From Lanius collurio (Eukaryota > Chordata > Aves > Passeriformes > Laniidae), in assembly GCA_020086605.1 (NCBI GenBank), contig JACBWW010000007.1, positions 18,296,483 to 18,360,482 on the forward strand: a stretch of DNA of 64,000 bases. The letters are read 5' to 3'. This document shows, one piece after another, positions 13,787 to 26,875 of this stretch (positions are counted from its first letter, which is position 1; every line of letters begins with the position of its first letter). The notes beneath the pieces were generated by a model, which searched no databases, was not told where the DNA came from, and saw nothing but the letters and a program-made list of their open reading frames with translations. Position numbers and translations under genes: made by a program.

Positions 13787-13839
13787 TGGACCTAGATAAT
13801 TTTTAATATCCCTTCCAACACAAAACATTGTATGATTTT
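13787..13839 (+). mobile_element. CR1 LINE, terminal 3' remnant
   Basis: A short diverged tail: TAGATAATTTTTAATATCCC, then TTCCAACACAAAACATTGTA and TGATTTTA. It follows the CR1 pattern of a GATCTTTAAGGTCCC-like block, TTCCAACCCAAACCATTCTA and the terminal ATTCTATG repeats. Confidence 0.7.
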
Positions 13840-14023
13840 ATAAGCATTAAAAATCATTTAATAACATGAGCTGCAATTGTACTTATGAACTCTGTTTTAT
13901 CAATTAAAAGAAAATACTTAGTCCACTTTTGTTTGTTGGGCTTTTGTTCTTTTTTTCCCCTTTCTCCCCTCATCCTCACTTTTCTTTGTAATAAAATTTG
14001 TAGAGAATAAAAAGAAGGGAATT

Positions 14024-14044
14024 AAACAAACAAACAAACAAAAA
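14024..14044. repeat. (CAAA)n microsatellite
   Basis: Five tandem AAAC/CAAA units running into an A tract. Confidence 0.85.
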
Positions 14045-15976
14045 GACAGGTAACACCAAATAAATCGTAAGGATGAGAAGGATTTTCCTTGAGCACTGCA
14101 ATGTGTTAATCTGGTCTAGTTAGGTCTCCTTGCACTTAATGAAAAATACAGCAGTAGACAAAACGTTTCAAACACTGACCCAATTCACCCACTTCAGTTC
14201 ATCTTCCAAATCCTTTTAGAGGCACACTTTGCTGGATAGTCTCTGAGATGTACACTGAAAAAAAAACTTCTTCAGGGGGTCTCAGAATGGCAGCAAGTGT
14301 AAGATCCTGGAGGATTTCAGGACTTCATTGGCTGAAGTTCACTGCAGATGCAGCACACACCGCTCACTGCAGAACTGCTCGAATAAGGGAGTGACAGATT
14401 CCTACCAAAAGCATCTCATAAAGGGCACAACCAAACAAAGTTAGGCTTATAAACAGAACTGCAAATACCCTTAACTTTAAATACAAACACAATTTCTGAT
14501 CATCTAGCAGCAGGGCACAGAAATGCAAGCGGAACTAGTGAGTGAACAAAGAGAGACTTGGTATTCGCTTCCCCTTAACACAGACGCAGAAGGCGAGAAG
14601 CTGCAGTTCGGTATCACACAATTATGTGGCTCATTCATTAGTACCACATCATTGACTACACCATGAAAGAAATGACAAATTAGCAATTTCACAGGACTAG
14701 CATAATACTATCATTTGTATCACAAAGTCAGCAAAATCTAACCTCCAATAATTCAGCTCACCATTCTAACCCAGGGCAGGCCATCAATACGGTTTTATGT
14801 GGCTTGTACTAATCACTAAAGTCAGATAATATGCAAGGTTAATGGTTGCAGACAGTCTGGGGAAATATCCAAGATCTGATAAGGAAACCCCACATTATTG
14901 CTGTTCTATGTGTGTATATCCCAATCAAGAATAGGCAAAGGAAGGAAATCAATGCTTAAGGCAGTTATAATACATCTCTTGGTGTAACATATAAATTGGC
15001 CCTTCATTGCCCATTCACATTTCAGTTAATAGATAGTTCAGACATAGGACACATGGATAGTGAAGAAGCGTAACCATTGTATGTTTGTCTCCCGTACTTT
15101 AGATTTATGCTGTCTTAGTACAACAGACTCTATCCAGTGTTTTTCAATTACTTCACTAGCCCTTTAAAGAAAATAAGAAGTGATGCTTAATCCTGATTGG
15201 TACTTTGTTATATAGTCCACCACCTGAAAGGAACTTGATGCATTTTTCCTCATTTAAACAAACAGATAATCAACCAGGATATTCTTATTCAAATCATACT
15301 CCACCACTGCTTACAGTCCCAAATATATATTTCCTTTCCATCCCCAATAATGAAAATTTCTTTTTTCAATACTAGTTATAGCCGACTGGTTGTTGATTTT
15401 CTTTTATATTTAGCACTGAGCTATCCAAGGGTACTCTGTAGTAATTTGCAGACTAAGAATACTGGTCTCAATACACTCATGCATATATTTTAATGCAGCA
15501 TTGCTTATAAAACATAAATTCACATAATTTAAATCCATAACTGTCTAGTGTTCCTAAAACGCCAAACCCCATACTTCAAAACTTTTTTTGAGTGAACCCT
15601 TTTTTCCTTCTAATGTAATTACATCACTTCACTCTCTGCAAACCATAACCAGGCAGGCAGTGTATTTAATTCATAACTGTACCACTAAATGCAAATGTAA
15701 AATTGGCAGCTTTGATGTTGCAGCATTAAATATAGCTTATCTCACCAGTGACAGTGAGAAACAGGCACTCTCTTAGGACTGTGAGTTATGACAGTCTCTC
15801 CAATGAGTGAAAAATCATCCCTGTACAGCTGTCACTGATGAGATTTTCCTATTCTTTTTCTTATAGCATGTGAGTGTTTCAGCATAGCTGGATCCACCAT
15901 GCTGATGGCAAAAATGGAGACTGCTTTGGTGCAATGAAGTGTGCCCTTTTGTTCTGAGCAAGTTTTCTTTGCCATA

Positions 15977-16056
15977 TTAAAAAAACAAAACCAAAAAAAC
16001 AACCCAAACCAGAACCAAAACCAAACAAATTAACTTTTTCTTAAGAAAGAAAAAAA
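15977..16056. repeat. A-rich low-complexity tract
   Basis: Irregular AAAAC, CCAAA and AAACC words make the tract almost free of G and T, with a few T in its second half. No element is recognisable upstream that would make it a retroposon tail. Confidence 0.7.
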
Positions 16057-19000
16057 ATTGTTGGATACAGTAACTAGCTGGTATTAAACTAATGTACTAT
16101 TTGAAGAAAGGATTAGAAAAGGATAAGCACACAAAGCCAAGGATTAACAGATGTCTCCAGTGTTTGCTTCTTTTTGTAGATGTTTATAGGTGCACCTTTT
16201 CTCACTTCAACATAAGAAATACACAAATTAATGTTGTTATGTAAGGATAGCAGCATAGTACCAATGAGCTTCAGTGACAACTGAGCACACTGTGTAAACT
16301 AACTCAGTACACAATGCCTTTCCAAGAAGTTTGCAGTCTGATAAAAAGCATTTGCAGTTGATGTCTGGTGCTGAGAAGAGAGCAGATCAGTAAGAAGTAC
16401 TTCTAAATTCTGGGAAGTGAGTTTCTTTTCATTATGCAGTTGTGAAATAGGGACTTCTCTGTCTTTCAAAATACTCTTGGAAGTTTCAGTCATAGCAGTG
16501 TTAGATGAACACTGGGTGATAAATACTGGTAAACAAGGGAGACCTAACATGTCATACATACCTTAATTTACCTGCTTCTGTCTAACTATGTGGCATTACA
16601 TGCCTATAATCCTTTTTCAGTCTTTGTATGGGCAACAGATACTGCAGGAGGACTTGATGGTCAAAGGACACAAACAGAAAAACACAGTGCAGTCACTTCT
16701 TCCATGAGAGAAGAGTGCATGATCCAGACTCAGTGGAGCTAAGACCTGTGTGACCAAACTTACTGTTGCTTCACCTATTTGGTATATGTTTTTAAATTAC
16801 TTGAATGTGAGTTTATTTAATAATAAAATATTTGGAGGCACCTTTAATCACAGACCCACATGTTGTTCTCTCCTTTCCCCCTCCAAAATTAGTTTCCTGG
16901 GAAATAGCATATATGCTTGGAGCTCCATGTTCACATCCCAGGGAAATGAAAGGGAGGGAGTGGTAACACTCCAGTGTTCAAGCCTCAAAAGTTTCTTTAA
17001 TCAGAAGGCAATCAAAGTACTTATTTCATGTCTGCACTCTAGAGGAAACAAAAAATGTATCTCAGATGCAGCTTATTTGGCAAGAGTGATGCGACTGCCC
17101 ATAACCCACTTGTAAATAAGTGTGCAAGAACAGCCTGTGCAATGCAGCTTTGCTTCCTCCTGCTTGTACTTTCTAGCAAACACATTCCAGTAACTCCAAT
17201 TGCTTGATGGGTAAATATACAGCAAAGCCTTCCTTAGCCCCAGTTTTGATACCCCCTCTCTCATGACTGCTCTTTCCCTGCTCTTACCATCCATCATGTT
17301 CCCAGCTTTCCCTTTGCTCAGGGCACTTCTAAGTGAAACCTTCTGCTGCCCTCAGCTTCTCTCTTACCTTGATCTTGGGCTTCTCAGGAAACCGATAAGT
17401 CCATCTACTATGTCCACTATTTTTTATTTGATAGCAGCAAGGGGAAGTCTGTTCACTCCAACAGGTGATTGCCCTAAATGTGTGATTTTTTTCAAGCAAT
17501 TTTTATGTGCTTTTTACAATTTTTTATGGTTAGGTTGACCCCTGCATGAATGACTACAAAGCAAACCCAATGATCTTTTTCAAGTTTTTCCTCAAAATGC
17601 TCATCCAAAAAGAGACTGCCAGTGGCTTATGGGTACAGATGTAAAATATGTCCAAAATACCATCCTTACTTTTATGCACTCTTCATGTATTCTCCATGCA
17701 TATAACATCTCTTGTGTTTTATCCAGGAGAAAAATGAGGGAGAATTAAAAATTTGTTTGTTCTAAGTTATTCTAGGATCTTTTACAATGGCTCATTTCAA
17801 AACTGATGAGCTGGCTTGGAGGTCTGGGGATTTCCATTTCAAAATACTTCATTAATTGGAGGAAAGTTCCTTGAATTTTACCTTTCTAAGAGTCTTCAAA
17901 AGAGAAGTCTAACAAACATTCATCCCCCTTTTTTCCAGCTAGGAAATCAGGACAGGTGAAAACTTTTTACTGAATTCCAGTAATGAAGGATTCATATCAG
18001 GATCAAAGGTAATCACAAATTTGGACAATGTGGTCTTTCTCTGGAGCCTACCCATCTCCTGCTATTCTTACATCTTCATGGTCTAGCACAGTCAAAGATG
18101 CCTCTTTCAGAAGCAGAAGCTCTGCAGCAACTTGCAGCAGCTCTCTGCTGTAAAAAAAACTACCCTGAGAATTGCTCAGTTATTAAAGCAAACAAGCTAA
18201 AATTGAATCCTAGACCTGCCATCATACTGAAAAAGCAGACAGGTTTCAAGGGGCAGAGAATAATAATGCAGTTATTCTAAAAATACTAGAGACAATTGAC
18301 CATCAATTTGTGTTTTCTTTCTCTCACTCAGAAAGAGAATGCTGCAGTCTTAGATTAACACTATCTGAAGAGAAATAAGCATGCAGAGCATCAGCAGTAA
18401 GGCCTGGAGACCTCAAACAAGATGAATTCACTCTGAAACCTTTTGCCACCATTGTGCAAAAGAACTGTAAGGGGAATACAAGATAGCAAGGCATGAGGCA
18501 GCTGGGGTAGTGACTAGAAGAAATCTGAGCCAAAGAAGCAAGGCCAAGGTGACAAAATATTTACCATGGTTTTAAACTCCCATTAAATATTTATTTGCAC
18601 ACAAGGCGGAGCTTTTATGTAATTCTCAGCCTTACCTTGGTGCCATGGAGATAGATTCCCTGCTGATCACAACACAAGATCAAGCCTCAGCAAAACCCAA
18701 AAATGAGTTCTGATTTACAAAAGAGATTCCCCAAACAGAATGCATGAAGACTATGTATGCTGGAACTCCCAAAGGCTAGATGATTTATTTGAATACTAAC
18801 AAGAGGAGCGCCTCTCCAATGTCAATACTTTTCGGTGCTATTTATGTTTTAGCAAGGACATTTGAAGACTAAAGCAAGCCCTATTTTTTTTTTTTTTAAT
18901 ACATAAAGCAGTGATAAGTTTCACAGTTCAACAGGACTAGAATTTTTCTGCAAATGAGCAAGAGCTCATTGTGCAAAGTGCCGACACCTTCTTTAAGCAT

Positions 19001-20220
19001 AAATGAATAATAACTCTCTTCAAAATCCTGAAAATAAATGTTTTGCATTGTTTCTCTCAATGCAAAAAGAAAAGGATGCAAGGGTTGAAAGAACAATTAA
19101 AAGATAAGGACAGAAAATTGTCCAGCAAGTTCATTGCAAAGCTAATTGCAGATGTTTTACGGTAGCCTTTACAATTCTACTACTAACAGTACTTCTTTTT
19201 CAACTCATATTAATGCAACAATGCTTAATTGTTTTCTCTTGGTCTCAGGGATACTGGATTAGGTCATTATGTAGCTATGTTCTATCTTTATTTCATTCAT
19301 ACTTATAGCTCATAAATCACACTTTGACGAAGTGTGCATTTACAGCAAGAATCTGATTTGATCACTAAAACTTCCACTTTTGTCCCTCCTCTTTTAAAAG
19401 ACAAAATTATGATGGTTGGGTTGGCTTTTAACACCATTTTTTCATTTGTTTTGCTAAGCAAGTGGTTAGATTGAAAGAACAATTTTTGAAATATTACTTC
19501 AATAATGCATTTCTGAAGATGTCTTCCTGAATCTGAAGAGAACCTGAAACATCAGTTCTGAGATGTAGGTTACCTCGTTCACTGCAAGGATTGATAACTT
19601 TGTGACTAATCACAGAGTTGTATCTGTCACTATTGTTAATTACATCACCACTAATCAAGGCTTAAAAACAGAAGCCTTGTCAGCACTGGTGCACAATTCT
19701 CAGGGCCACAAGAAGCTAACCAAGAGGAAACAGATGTAAAGTTCAGAGGAATAAGATTTGGAGATCATTAGAATTATGGGGAATTGCCTCAGAAAGAAAC
19801 ATCTCATATTAGAACATGACACAAATAAGATATTTTGGGAGAGGCAATAAATTCCCTGGGACTGGGAAAGGAAACTTTCTACCATTAGAGTTCATGGCAA
19901 AACATTGATGTGAACAGAACCAGTGCTTCAAACTCTTCTCCTCTCTTGGCCAAAGTAGTCACACATGGGACATGTTGGAAAGAATAACTCTCAGTCTAAA
20001 AAGGAGCTGGTACATGGCAAGTCTATATTCTCTTTCTCCTTTTCTGATGTATTTATTTTGTTAATTAGATTAAAAACATTACTAATATCAATAAAACAAA
20101 AATAGCATCTAGAAATTATTTGCTGCTTAGACATACAGTAAAAACTTTCAAACTAAAGAAGGGGTTGAGCTTCTTAATTTGCTATTATATTATCAGAGCT
20201 GTTTCTGAAGGGAAAAGAAG

Positions 20221-20270
20221 AAACTAAATGAAATGAAATGAAATTAAATTAAACTAAATGAAATTAAATT
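20221..20270. repeat. AAATG / AAATT pentanucleotide repeat
   Basis: Ten imperfect five-base units: AAATG-type units followed by AAATT-type, then both types again. A short variable pentanucleotide microsatellite. Confidence 0.85.
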
Positions 20271-22930
20271 TGCCCAATCCTGAGCTTCTCCCATCAGAAT
20301 TTTTCTTTCTCTTTTTATTTCCTTCTCTCTCTTTTACTCTTTTCTTCCCATGACCTTCAATTATTAAGGCATTTCTTCTATTTTTCGCTAGTCAACAGCT
20401 CTATGCAGAGGGTAGCATGAGAAGAGTCTGATCTTGGATTTGTCAGTGGATAGAACATGGGCCAAACAAACAATTGCCAGACTCCTATAGCAAAAGTCCT
20501 ACATTCATAATGTTTATTACAGGCTCTAAGGAACTCTTTAGTGTTATTATCCTCACTGATTAAAGGTTTACAAGAAAGCACTGGAAGTAACCCAGGATGT
20601 GTTCGAGTTTCAGCTTTGAATACAAGGATTGGGACAGACTGGGTTCTGAATGGGCACTCTGAAAATACAGTATGAACATAAAAACAAGGTGTATAAACTT
20701 GCCATAATTGCCAGGTCCAAAGTGAGTAATTTCATTAAGGAAAACCCAAACAATTTATCAAACAATATCAATCACTGAGGCACTGCTGACCATGCTCTGA
20801 ATGAGTGGAGGAAGTTACTCAGCAGTGGGAGTATAGGGCTAGATTAGCAGAAACTCCTTAAGTTTGCCTCTGAGGTTGGTGGCTGGATAGTGGTGAACCT
20901 TTTATTTTACCTTTTTTTTTGAAAGCCTATCATTAGTACCTCTCCTACCCCAAATTTTCTATGGAAGCAATGGGGACCAAACATAGCTGATTGTGAACTT
21001 GGAAAAAATGTGTAAAGAGGTTTTGATTGTAAGTGTCAAGAGTGAAAATTATAGCTGTCTGCTCCTGGAAACCGAGTGCTTTGACACAGAGGAGTAGCTG
21101 AGTGAATATATAACCTCAGTTGTACCTTCCCTCTTCAAGGCTGTATCATCTTTCCAGAACCTTCTGCCATAAAGCACAGCACTGCTTCTTGGAGGGGAGT
21201 ATTTTGTATGAAGTTACACAGCAGCACATGGAGTTTGCTGTTCAACCTCATAAATGATGTGAGTCAGAACCTACATTTCCTGGGAAATTATTTTTGTTGC
21301 CTTATGTGGGGTCTGTCCATCCCAAATTGCACTCCTAAAAAAGGAATTCAATTAGTAGTAAGCTTACCTATCACTTATCAGCTGACCATGTAAATAGCCT
21401 GTAAAACAGTAAAAAAGGCAGGTAGTAATCCAATGGGATAATAGCTCAGGGAAAAAAATATGCTATTAGCCCTGCTGGACTCCACATGGCAAACAGCCCT
21501 TTCCACTCATAAAACCAGGAAGAGATCTGCTGCACAGCAAGAAATCAACTGGGTTTGGCAGCATGTGTCAAGGCAGGGAGGGAGCGAACCTGCTCTTGTG
21601 AGACAAAGGGCTACACTCTGTGAGATAAACAACATTAAGGCAGCAGGATCAAAGAATATTTAAAAATAACCATATTAAAGAAGAATATGGAGAAAAAAAT
21701 GTTGAAACAACCTAAATGGAACCTCACTGAAAAATAAAATAGAATACTCCTGCCACACTCATGCCAAAATATTTAATCTGTTATCTTGGAGTCACACTTT
21801 GTGTTCTTCCTCCTGCTGTTTCAAGGAAGCCAATATATGAAACAAGGGACAGAAATGTAACCTTTGTATGTTCACCCCAGGTTGGTACTGGAAGCTGGGA
21901 AGCAGGGTGTGGGTAACCACTGCTGACATTCACCTATCCCTACAACTGGGAAAGTGTCTCCCATCCCACCTCATCCCTAAAACAGAGGTAACATGACTAC
22001 TCTATTAATGCAGCTACTCTACAGCTGCATTAATGGCTGTGTGGCAGTTGGGGATCCTCAGGTCATCTGGCACGGACGTCACAGGAAGGAGGATTCAAAA
22101 GCAATGGGCTGTCAGCATTTCTTGGTGCCAAGGGAAATGGCATAGCTGCAGGCAGCAGGCCACCGCAAAATTATTCAATCAACAGTTGATTTCTACTAAA
22201 GCATGTTAAGGTCTTGATGTTAGTCCCAGTGCAAGAAACTGTTTGATGTGTTTCACAGACCACTATACCTATAGTACAGTCTCTTTTCCTGACAGATTTG
22301 TTTTACTTATCTATGTCTTACATTTACAGTTTTTCAAAGCTCGCACACGTACAATCATAAACATTTGGAATTTACTTCCTTGCTGTGGAAATGGTTTGTA
22401 TTTAAATCTACTAATTCCTAGTGTCACTGAAAAATATGCACTGTTTATCTGCTTGTGCACAGCTTCAAGCAACTCAGCAATAAAACATTACTTTGAACAC
22501 CTGAAACAGGATTTTCTGAGGCGCTGAGTGCCCAAACATCCAAATGTCCACAAGCAGCTTCAGAAGTTCAAAGCTACAGAAAAGCTACCTCCTTACTTTC
22601 CTGTCTGATGTAAACAGAGTTAATGAAGGAAGGAGGAGGGAATATGGAGTTTGCAATTAGTTTGCAATTAGTTCACTGTTTCAGGGCAGATACTGCTCTT
22701 GGAGGCCAAACAAAGGCTGGAAAACAGTGGCTGATGGAAGAATAAGCAAGAGCAGACACCAAGAGCAAACATGGAAGAAAAAAAATGCCACCTGAATATT
22801 TTCTCTGTCAGGCACAGTGGCACATCTCCCTCCATACACACACACATCCCTGAATAAGCATGCTGACTGCGTCACCAAGGCATCTCAGGTATAGATGACA
22901 AAGAGACAGAGCTTTAGCTATGTAAAACAA
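20271..22930. other. Unique stretch, no gene seen
   Basis: No exon or mobile element recognised. Minor items are a duplicated 11-mer TTTGCAATTAG at 22650-22671, a (CA)n run near 22837 and a GACGTCA (CRE half-like) word near 22074. None is enough to call a functional site. Confidence 0.5.
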
Positions 22931-23245
22931 GTTCAGTGTTGCTCTCAGACACGAGAAAGAACACACATACACGAGAGGTTTCAGAAGGGCTAAAAGGTGT
23001 CTATGTTTATTAACTTCCAAATTTATAAATTTCTTAACCAGGACAAGGATGGGGTGAACAAGGTCACTTCCTCTACAAACACATGGGCTACAAGAGATGT
23101 GCATCAGGGTATTTTTGTCATAGTGCAGGTATGTAAACATTCTTACAGTTAGGAAAACATAGCTATTGTTTACATGAAAAACTGTGAGAACTCTGACTCC
23201 AAAAGTAAAACATCAGAAAGCTGAGAGAACTAGGCAACAGTTCAG
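22931..23245 (-). mobile_element. Solo LTR, ERVK-type, with 6-bp target duplication
   Basis: A 303-bp solo long terminal repeat of an endogenous retrovirus (22937-23239), antisense on the plus strand. It begins TGTTGC and ends GCAACA, the TG...CA termini expected of LTRs. It is flanked by a perfect GTTCAG duplication at 22931-22936 and 23240-23245; six-base duplications are typical of class II (ERVK-like) insertions. Read 5'-3' on the minus strand it has an A/T-rich TATA-like block, an AATAAA polyadenylation signal (TTTATT at 23006-23011 on the plus strand) and a T/G/C-rich U5 end. A second copy in the other orientation lies at 25911-26213, about 95% identical by eye. No internal viral sequence lies beside either copy, so each is a product of LTR-LTR recombination. 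Confidence 0.92.
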
Positions 23246-25904
23246 GAAATCAGCAGAGCCTCTCAACATTTCAGGAACAAACTGCTGACTAGACCCTGTA
23301 TTCACTACCTGGAAGAAGTTCTTTTATACCAGAAGACGGGGCTGTGCTGCTTCCACTCTCGCTAAGTTTTGTCATAGATATCTTTTGACTTGTTTCAGTG
23401 TGGGACAATGCAGGCAACTGCATTGGTCTTTTCTATCAAATTAAGTATTTATGTATGCTTATGTCTAATGAAGAGCACCATTATGCTGACAGGTTAATCA
23501 AAAGAAAGAGCAAAGTATAGAGAAAGTACATTCTGTGAATATCACACTTAAATGAAAAATTAAGAATGATAAGTAAAACAGGAATGAATCTATCACCCTT
23601 TTTTAGTCTCTGTCTGACTCTCTCTCCTCTACTTCTTTGTTTGCCTTGTCTTTAAAAGATGAACAACCATGGTTTAATAGAGACTTATAGTAGACACATA
23701 AGTACAAGGTTTCCAATGATGATCCTGGAAAACACTTCTAAAGTATTTTTTAAAGATTTAATGAAAAAAACAATTGCAAAAAATTATGTTTTTACATAAA
23801 GTACTGAACAGAACATATTCAAACAGGTCCTCAGGGTGGTGCCAAACACATGCAAACTACTCTGTTCCTGCCTTTGTTTGGCCAGGTCTCTCATTAAATT
23901 TCATAACCTGGCATTCATGCTTCTTCAGACTATTGTAGATAAACTTACAGACCTGAGGTCCACCTATTTCTTGAAGTGTCCTCTTCCACATCTGTCACAA
24001 TTTTTACTTAGATATTTTTTCCTCTCTCCTTCTTGAAAATTTCTAGACAGGAGAACTTTCCCAAGCAGAACTTTATACAAAGATGTCATTATCTTCTTTT
24101 GATAGCTTTCAGCTATCAGGTCAGTCTGAATTAATGTTTGTTACAAATAAGAATCTGTAACGCTACGACATGGAGAGGTAAACTTCTGTCCAATTACCTC
24201 ACAATTATATCCTTCTTGTTTTGTGCCCCGAAGTACCATTACACCTCTCACCAAAGAGAAGGCCAGTAGAGCATTATCTTATCACCAGTGGTTAGCTCAG
24301 TGTTACTGACAGAAGTGCTAGCTTGTGCTGACACTCCTGAACAGCTGCTGTACAGAGAGTATTCACCATGATTAAGTCTTTGCAGTCATTCAAGGCCCAG
24401 GTACTTGGTGAGGAAGACAATTTTTCCAGCTGCCTGCATTCCAGTTTCTCTTCTACCCGTTAGCTATATATTGTCATAGGCGCAAAGTTGACCATTACCA
24501 AAAGAAGTAAGCAAACAAAAGGTCCTGTCACTCACCCAAGGAGCAAAGATCTGTTAAACAACTGGTCCAAAAGGTAAAACACTCCTAATTTTGTAACACT
24601 CAAGAAAATAGAAGAAATCGAAACAGGTACAGCCGTGTCAACATCCTTTCAAAACAGAATGATAATAATATGCACACGTTCATCCCTCAGTGAGGTGGCA
24701 GCTCGCACCAGTGTAACACCAGGTGGATTCACACACTGCTCAACACGCAATCACAGAGTGCTTTCAGCACCTAATTACCCAGCTTGAGGCTCTCAGACCT
24801 GGTTCACAAATTCCACCAGTCCCTAGACAAGGCTTCCTTTCTCTGATAAAAGCAGCTTATTTGGCCTTCTCCTTCAGACCACTCAAAGTCTTTCGTTTAG
24901 TTGTGAATTGATGCCACTACCCCCCAAATAGTGCCATGCATGCACCACGAGATAACTGCTTCTTTTCAAGAGCACCACAACTTTCCCAGTGACAAGCAGT
25001 CAGCACCAACTGCCAGCCCAAGTCCTGACAGTGAAGAGTCACAACAAGGAGGTGCCCACCTCTCCTTTCTTCACAGTGTAGGCAGCACCAGGTAGTGCAA
25101 GGAGGGGCATACAATAAGCACAACAGACATTTTGCACAAAATGAGCCATACCTGTGGCATCTAAGAAAATATTTTTGTCTGTATTGTAAGACTAGCTTAT
25201 AAAGGCAGAATTGAATTATTAACAGTTCATGGAAAAACAGCGCTTAAATTCTGAGAAGCCAGCGAAGTAAAAAATAAGAGCTAATTAAGTAATTATTTTA
25301 CACATTAAATCCAATGCAGATGTTGAAATGCAGGGAACTGAGACAATAATCTATATCCCTCAACTTACAAACAAGCAGATAACTAGACTTTGTCATAGGT
25401 AATACCATTACAGACAGGTAGGGAAGAAAGGTCTATTTCAAGCTAAACTGGTACTTACTGGTTTTAGAAGAGATAAGGCAGCAGAAAGTACTAAGTCCCA
25501 AAACGATAAAAGGGGAATGCTGGCAGAATGTTCTTGTCTGGTTTGTTCAGTGGGTGGGTTAGGTTGTGGGATCAAGTCAAATCAAGCAAGTCTGTTGCGC
25601 TGGCTCCAGTACTAATCCAACTGCTCTCTCATTACAGTTTGTAAGTGCTACAACAAACACATCTTACTTTGTCAAAACAGGTTTGAATCAACTGCATTTT
25701 CATCCAGACACCAAAACCCCTTCCTGACACTCTGCAGGCTGCATGGTGCCTCTTACAGCTCCATGAGTGGGAACCAGGGATCCCTGTGCAACAGCCCCAG
25801 CCCTAGCCCAGTGGTGAGAGCTCAGGATTAGCAGTGAGTCCCATGCAAGCAGAGAGCCTCCTCTCTGACAGCTCTGACAGATGTAAGAGGCATCCTGGCA
25901 GGAC
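23246..25904. other. Unique stretch between the two inverted LTRs
   Basis: About 2.66 kb with no recognisable viral internal gene, exon or other repeat. Because each flanking LTR has its own target duplication, this segment is ordinary host DNA and not the body of a transposon. Confidence 0.6.
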
Positions 25905-26219
25905 CAACGGTGTTGCCTAGTTCTCTCAGCTTTCTGATATTTCTACTTTTGGAGTCAGAGTTCTCACAGTTTTTCATGTAAACAATAGCTATGTTTTCCT
26001 AACTGTAAGAATGTTTACATACCTGCACTGTGAAAAAAATATCCTGATGCACATCTCTTGTAGCCCATGTGTTTGGAGAGGAAGTGACCTTGTTCACCTC
26101 ATCCTTGTCCTGGTTAAGAAATCTATAAATTTGGAAGTTAATAAACATAGACACTTTTAGGCTTTCTGAAATCTCTCGTGTATGTGTGTTCTTTCTCGTG
26201 TCCGAGAGCGACACAATGG
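25905..26219 (+). mobile_element. Solo LTR, ERVK-type, plus orientation
   Basis: Second copy of the same 303-bp LTR family (25911-26213), in plus orientation. It begins TGTTGCCTAG and ends GAGAGCGACA. The flanking hexamers are CAACGG (25905-25910) and CAATGG (26214-26219): a 6-bp target duplication with one C-to-T change at a CpG, as expected from deamination. TATAAAT lies at 26124-26130 and AATAAA at 26140-26145, so promoter-like and polyadenylation signals are both retained. It differs from the 22.9-kb copy by roughly 15 changes including single-base indels, so they are separate insertions of one family and not a recent duplication. Confidence 0.92.
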
Positions 26220-26385
26220 ACTGTGAAGGTGCACTCTTTTTGAAAGTGCATTTCTTTTTCCAGTCCCTTTTAGAGTTTATCTCTCTTGTTCTCCCCTCAA
26301 AGTCCCTTCTTCTGCAAGTGGAGTAGGGATGTGTAACCCTCATCAGCAACATCCATGGGAGTTAGTACAGAGTAGCTGATTCACT

Positions 26386-26411
26386 GTATGCAAACTCATG
26401 TTTTTGCATAC
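26386..26411. promoter_or_regulatory. Inverted pair of octamer-like sites
   Basis: GTATGCAAA (26386-26394) and TTTGCATAC (26403-26411) form perfect 9-bp inverted arms around an 8-base spacer. Each arm contains ATGCAAA, seven of eight bases of the POU/Oct octamer ATGCAAAT. Could also be a small cruciform; binding is inferred. Confidence 0.35.
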
Positions 26412-26678
26412 AACATACAATCTTTCCCATGTAAGTAAGTGTTTAAATGTCACCCTTATTACTTCACCAAGGTTTTTATTGTGGACACAGCACTGACAGT
26501 GAGAAATCAGTGCACTGAGACTTAATGCTTTGATTTTACACTTGAAAAAAGCAAAAATGACAGTCATTCATATATGATATTCTGTGTGAGATCATTTACC
26601 TACATCTCCAAGTATTTGCAAAAGATACTATTTGTAGGTATATGACTCAGAAGCTCTCTTGGAACACTTCCAATCTTT

Positions 26679-26875
26679 CACAGAATCAGAATGGGTCAGC
26701 TTGGAAGGGACCACGGGGGGGGTCATCTGGTCCAACCCCCCTGCTCAAGCAGGGTCATCCTAGAGCACAGGATGGTGTCCAGATGGTTCTTGAATATCTC
26801 CAGTGAGGGAGATTCCACAACCTCTTGGGACAACCTCTTACGGTGCATGGTCATCCACACAATAAAGAAGTGATT
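26679..26875 (-). mobile_element. CR1 LINE, 3' fragment (antisense)
   Basis: Reverse-strand CR1 3' end. On the plus strand it opens CACAGAATCAGAATGGGTCA, then GGAAGGGACCACGG, TCCAACCCCCCTGCTCAAGC, GATTCCACAACCTCTTGGGA and ATAAAGAAGTGATTC, the complement of the usual CR1 3' landmarks. About 200 bp remain, 5'-truncated. Confidence 0.93.

Larger units (their letters stand above)
13840..20220. other. Unique AT-rich stretch, no gene seen
   Basis: More than 6 kb without a recognisable exon, RNA gene or mobile element. Open frames are at most 121 codons (16750-17115) and lack familiar motifs. Low-complexity items are a (CAAA)n run at 14024 and an A-rich tract around 15977-16056. The segment near 18545-18700 is a mix of AT-rich and CCATGG-containing sequence that could be regulatory, but I have no firm evidence. 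Confidence 0.5.

Noticed and set aside
24717..24730. ACACCAGGTGGATT as a CTCF site
   Set aside because: Loses the invariant C of GGC; weaker than the three listed motifs.
22937..26213. A single DNA transposon or foldback element with 303-bp terminal inverted repeats
   Set aside because: Each arm has its own 6-bp target duplication, TG...CA termini and LTR signals, and the middle shows no transposase; two solo LTR insertions explain everything.
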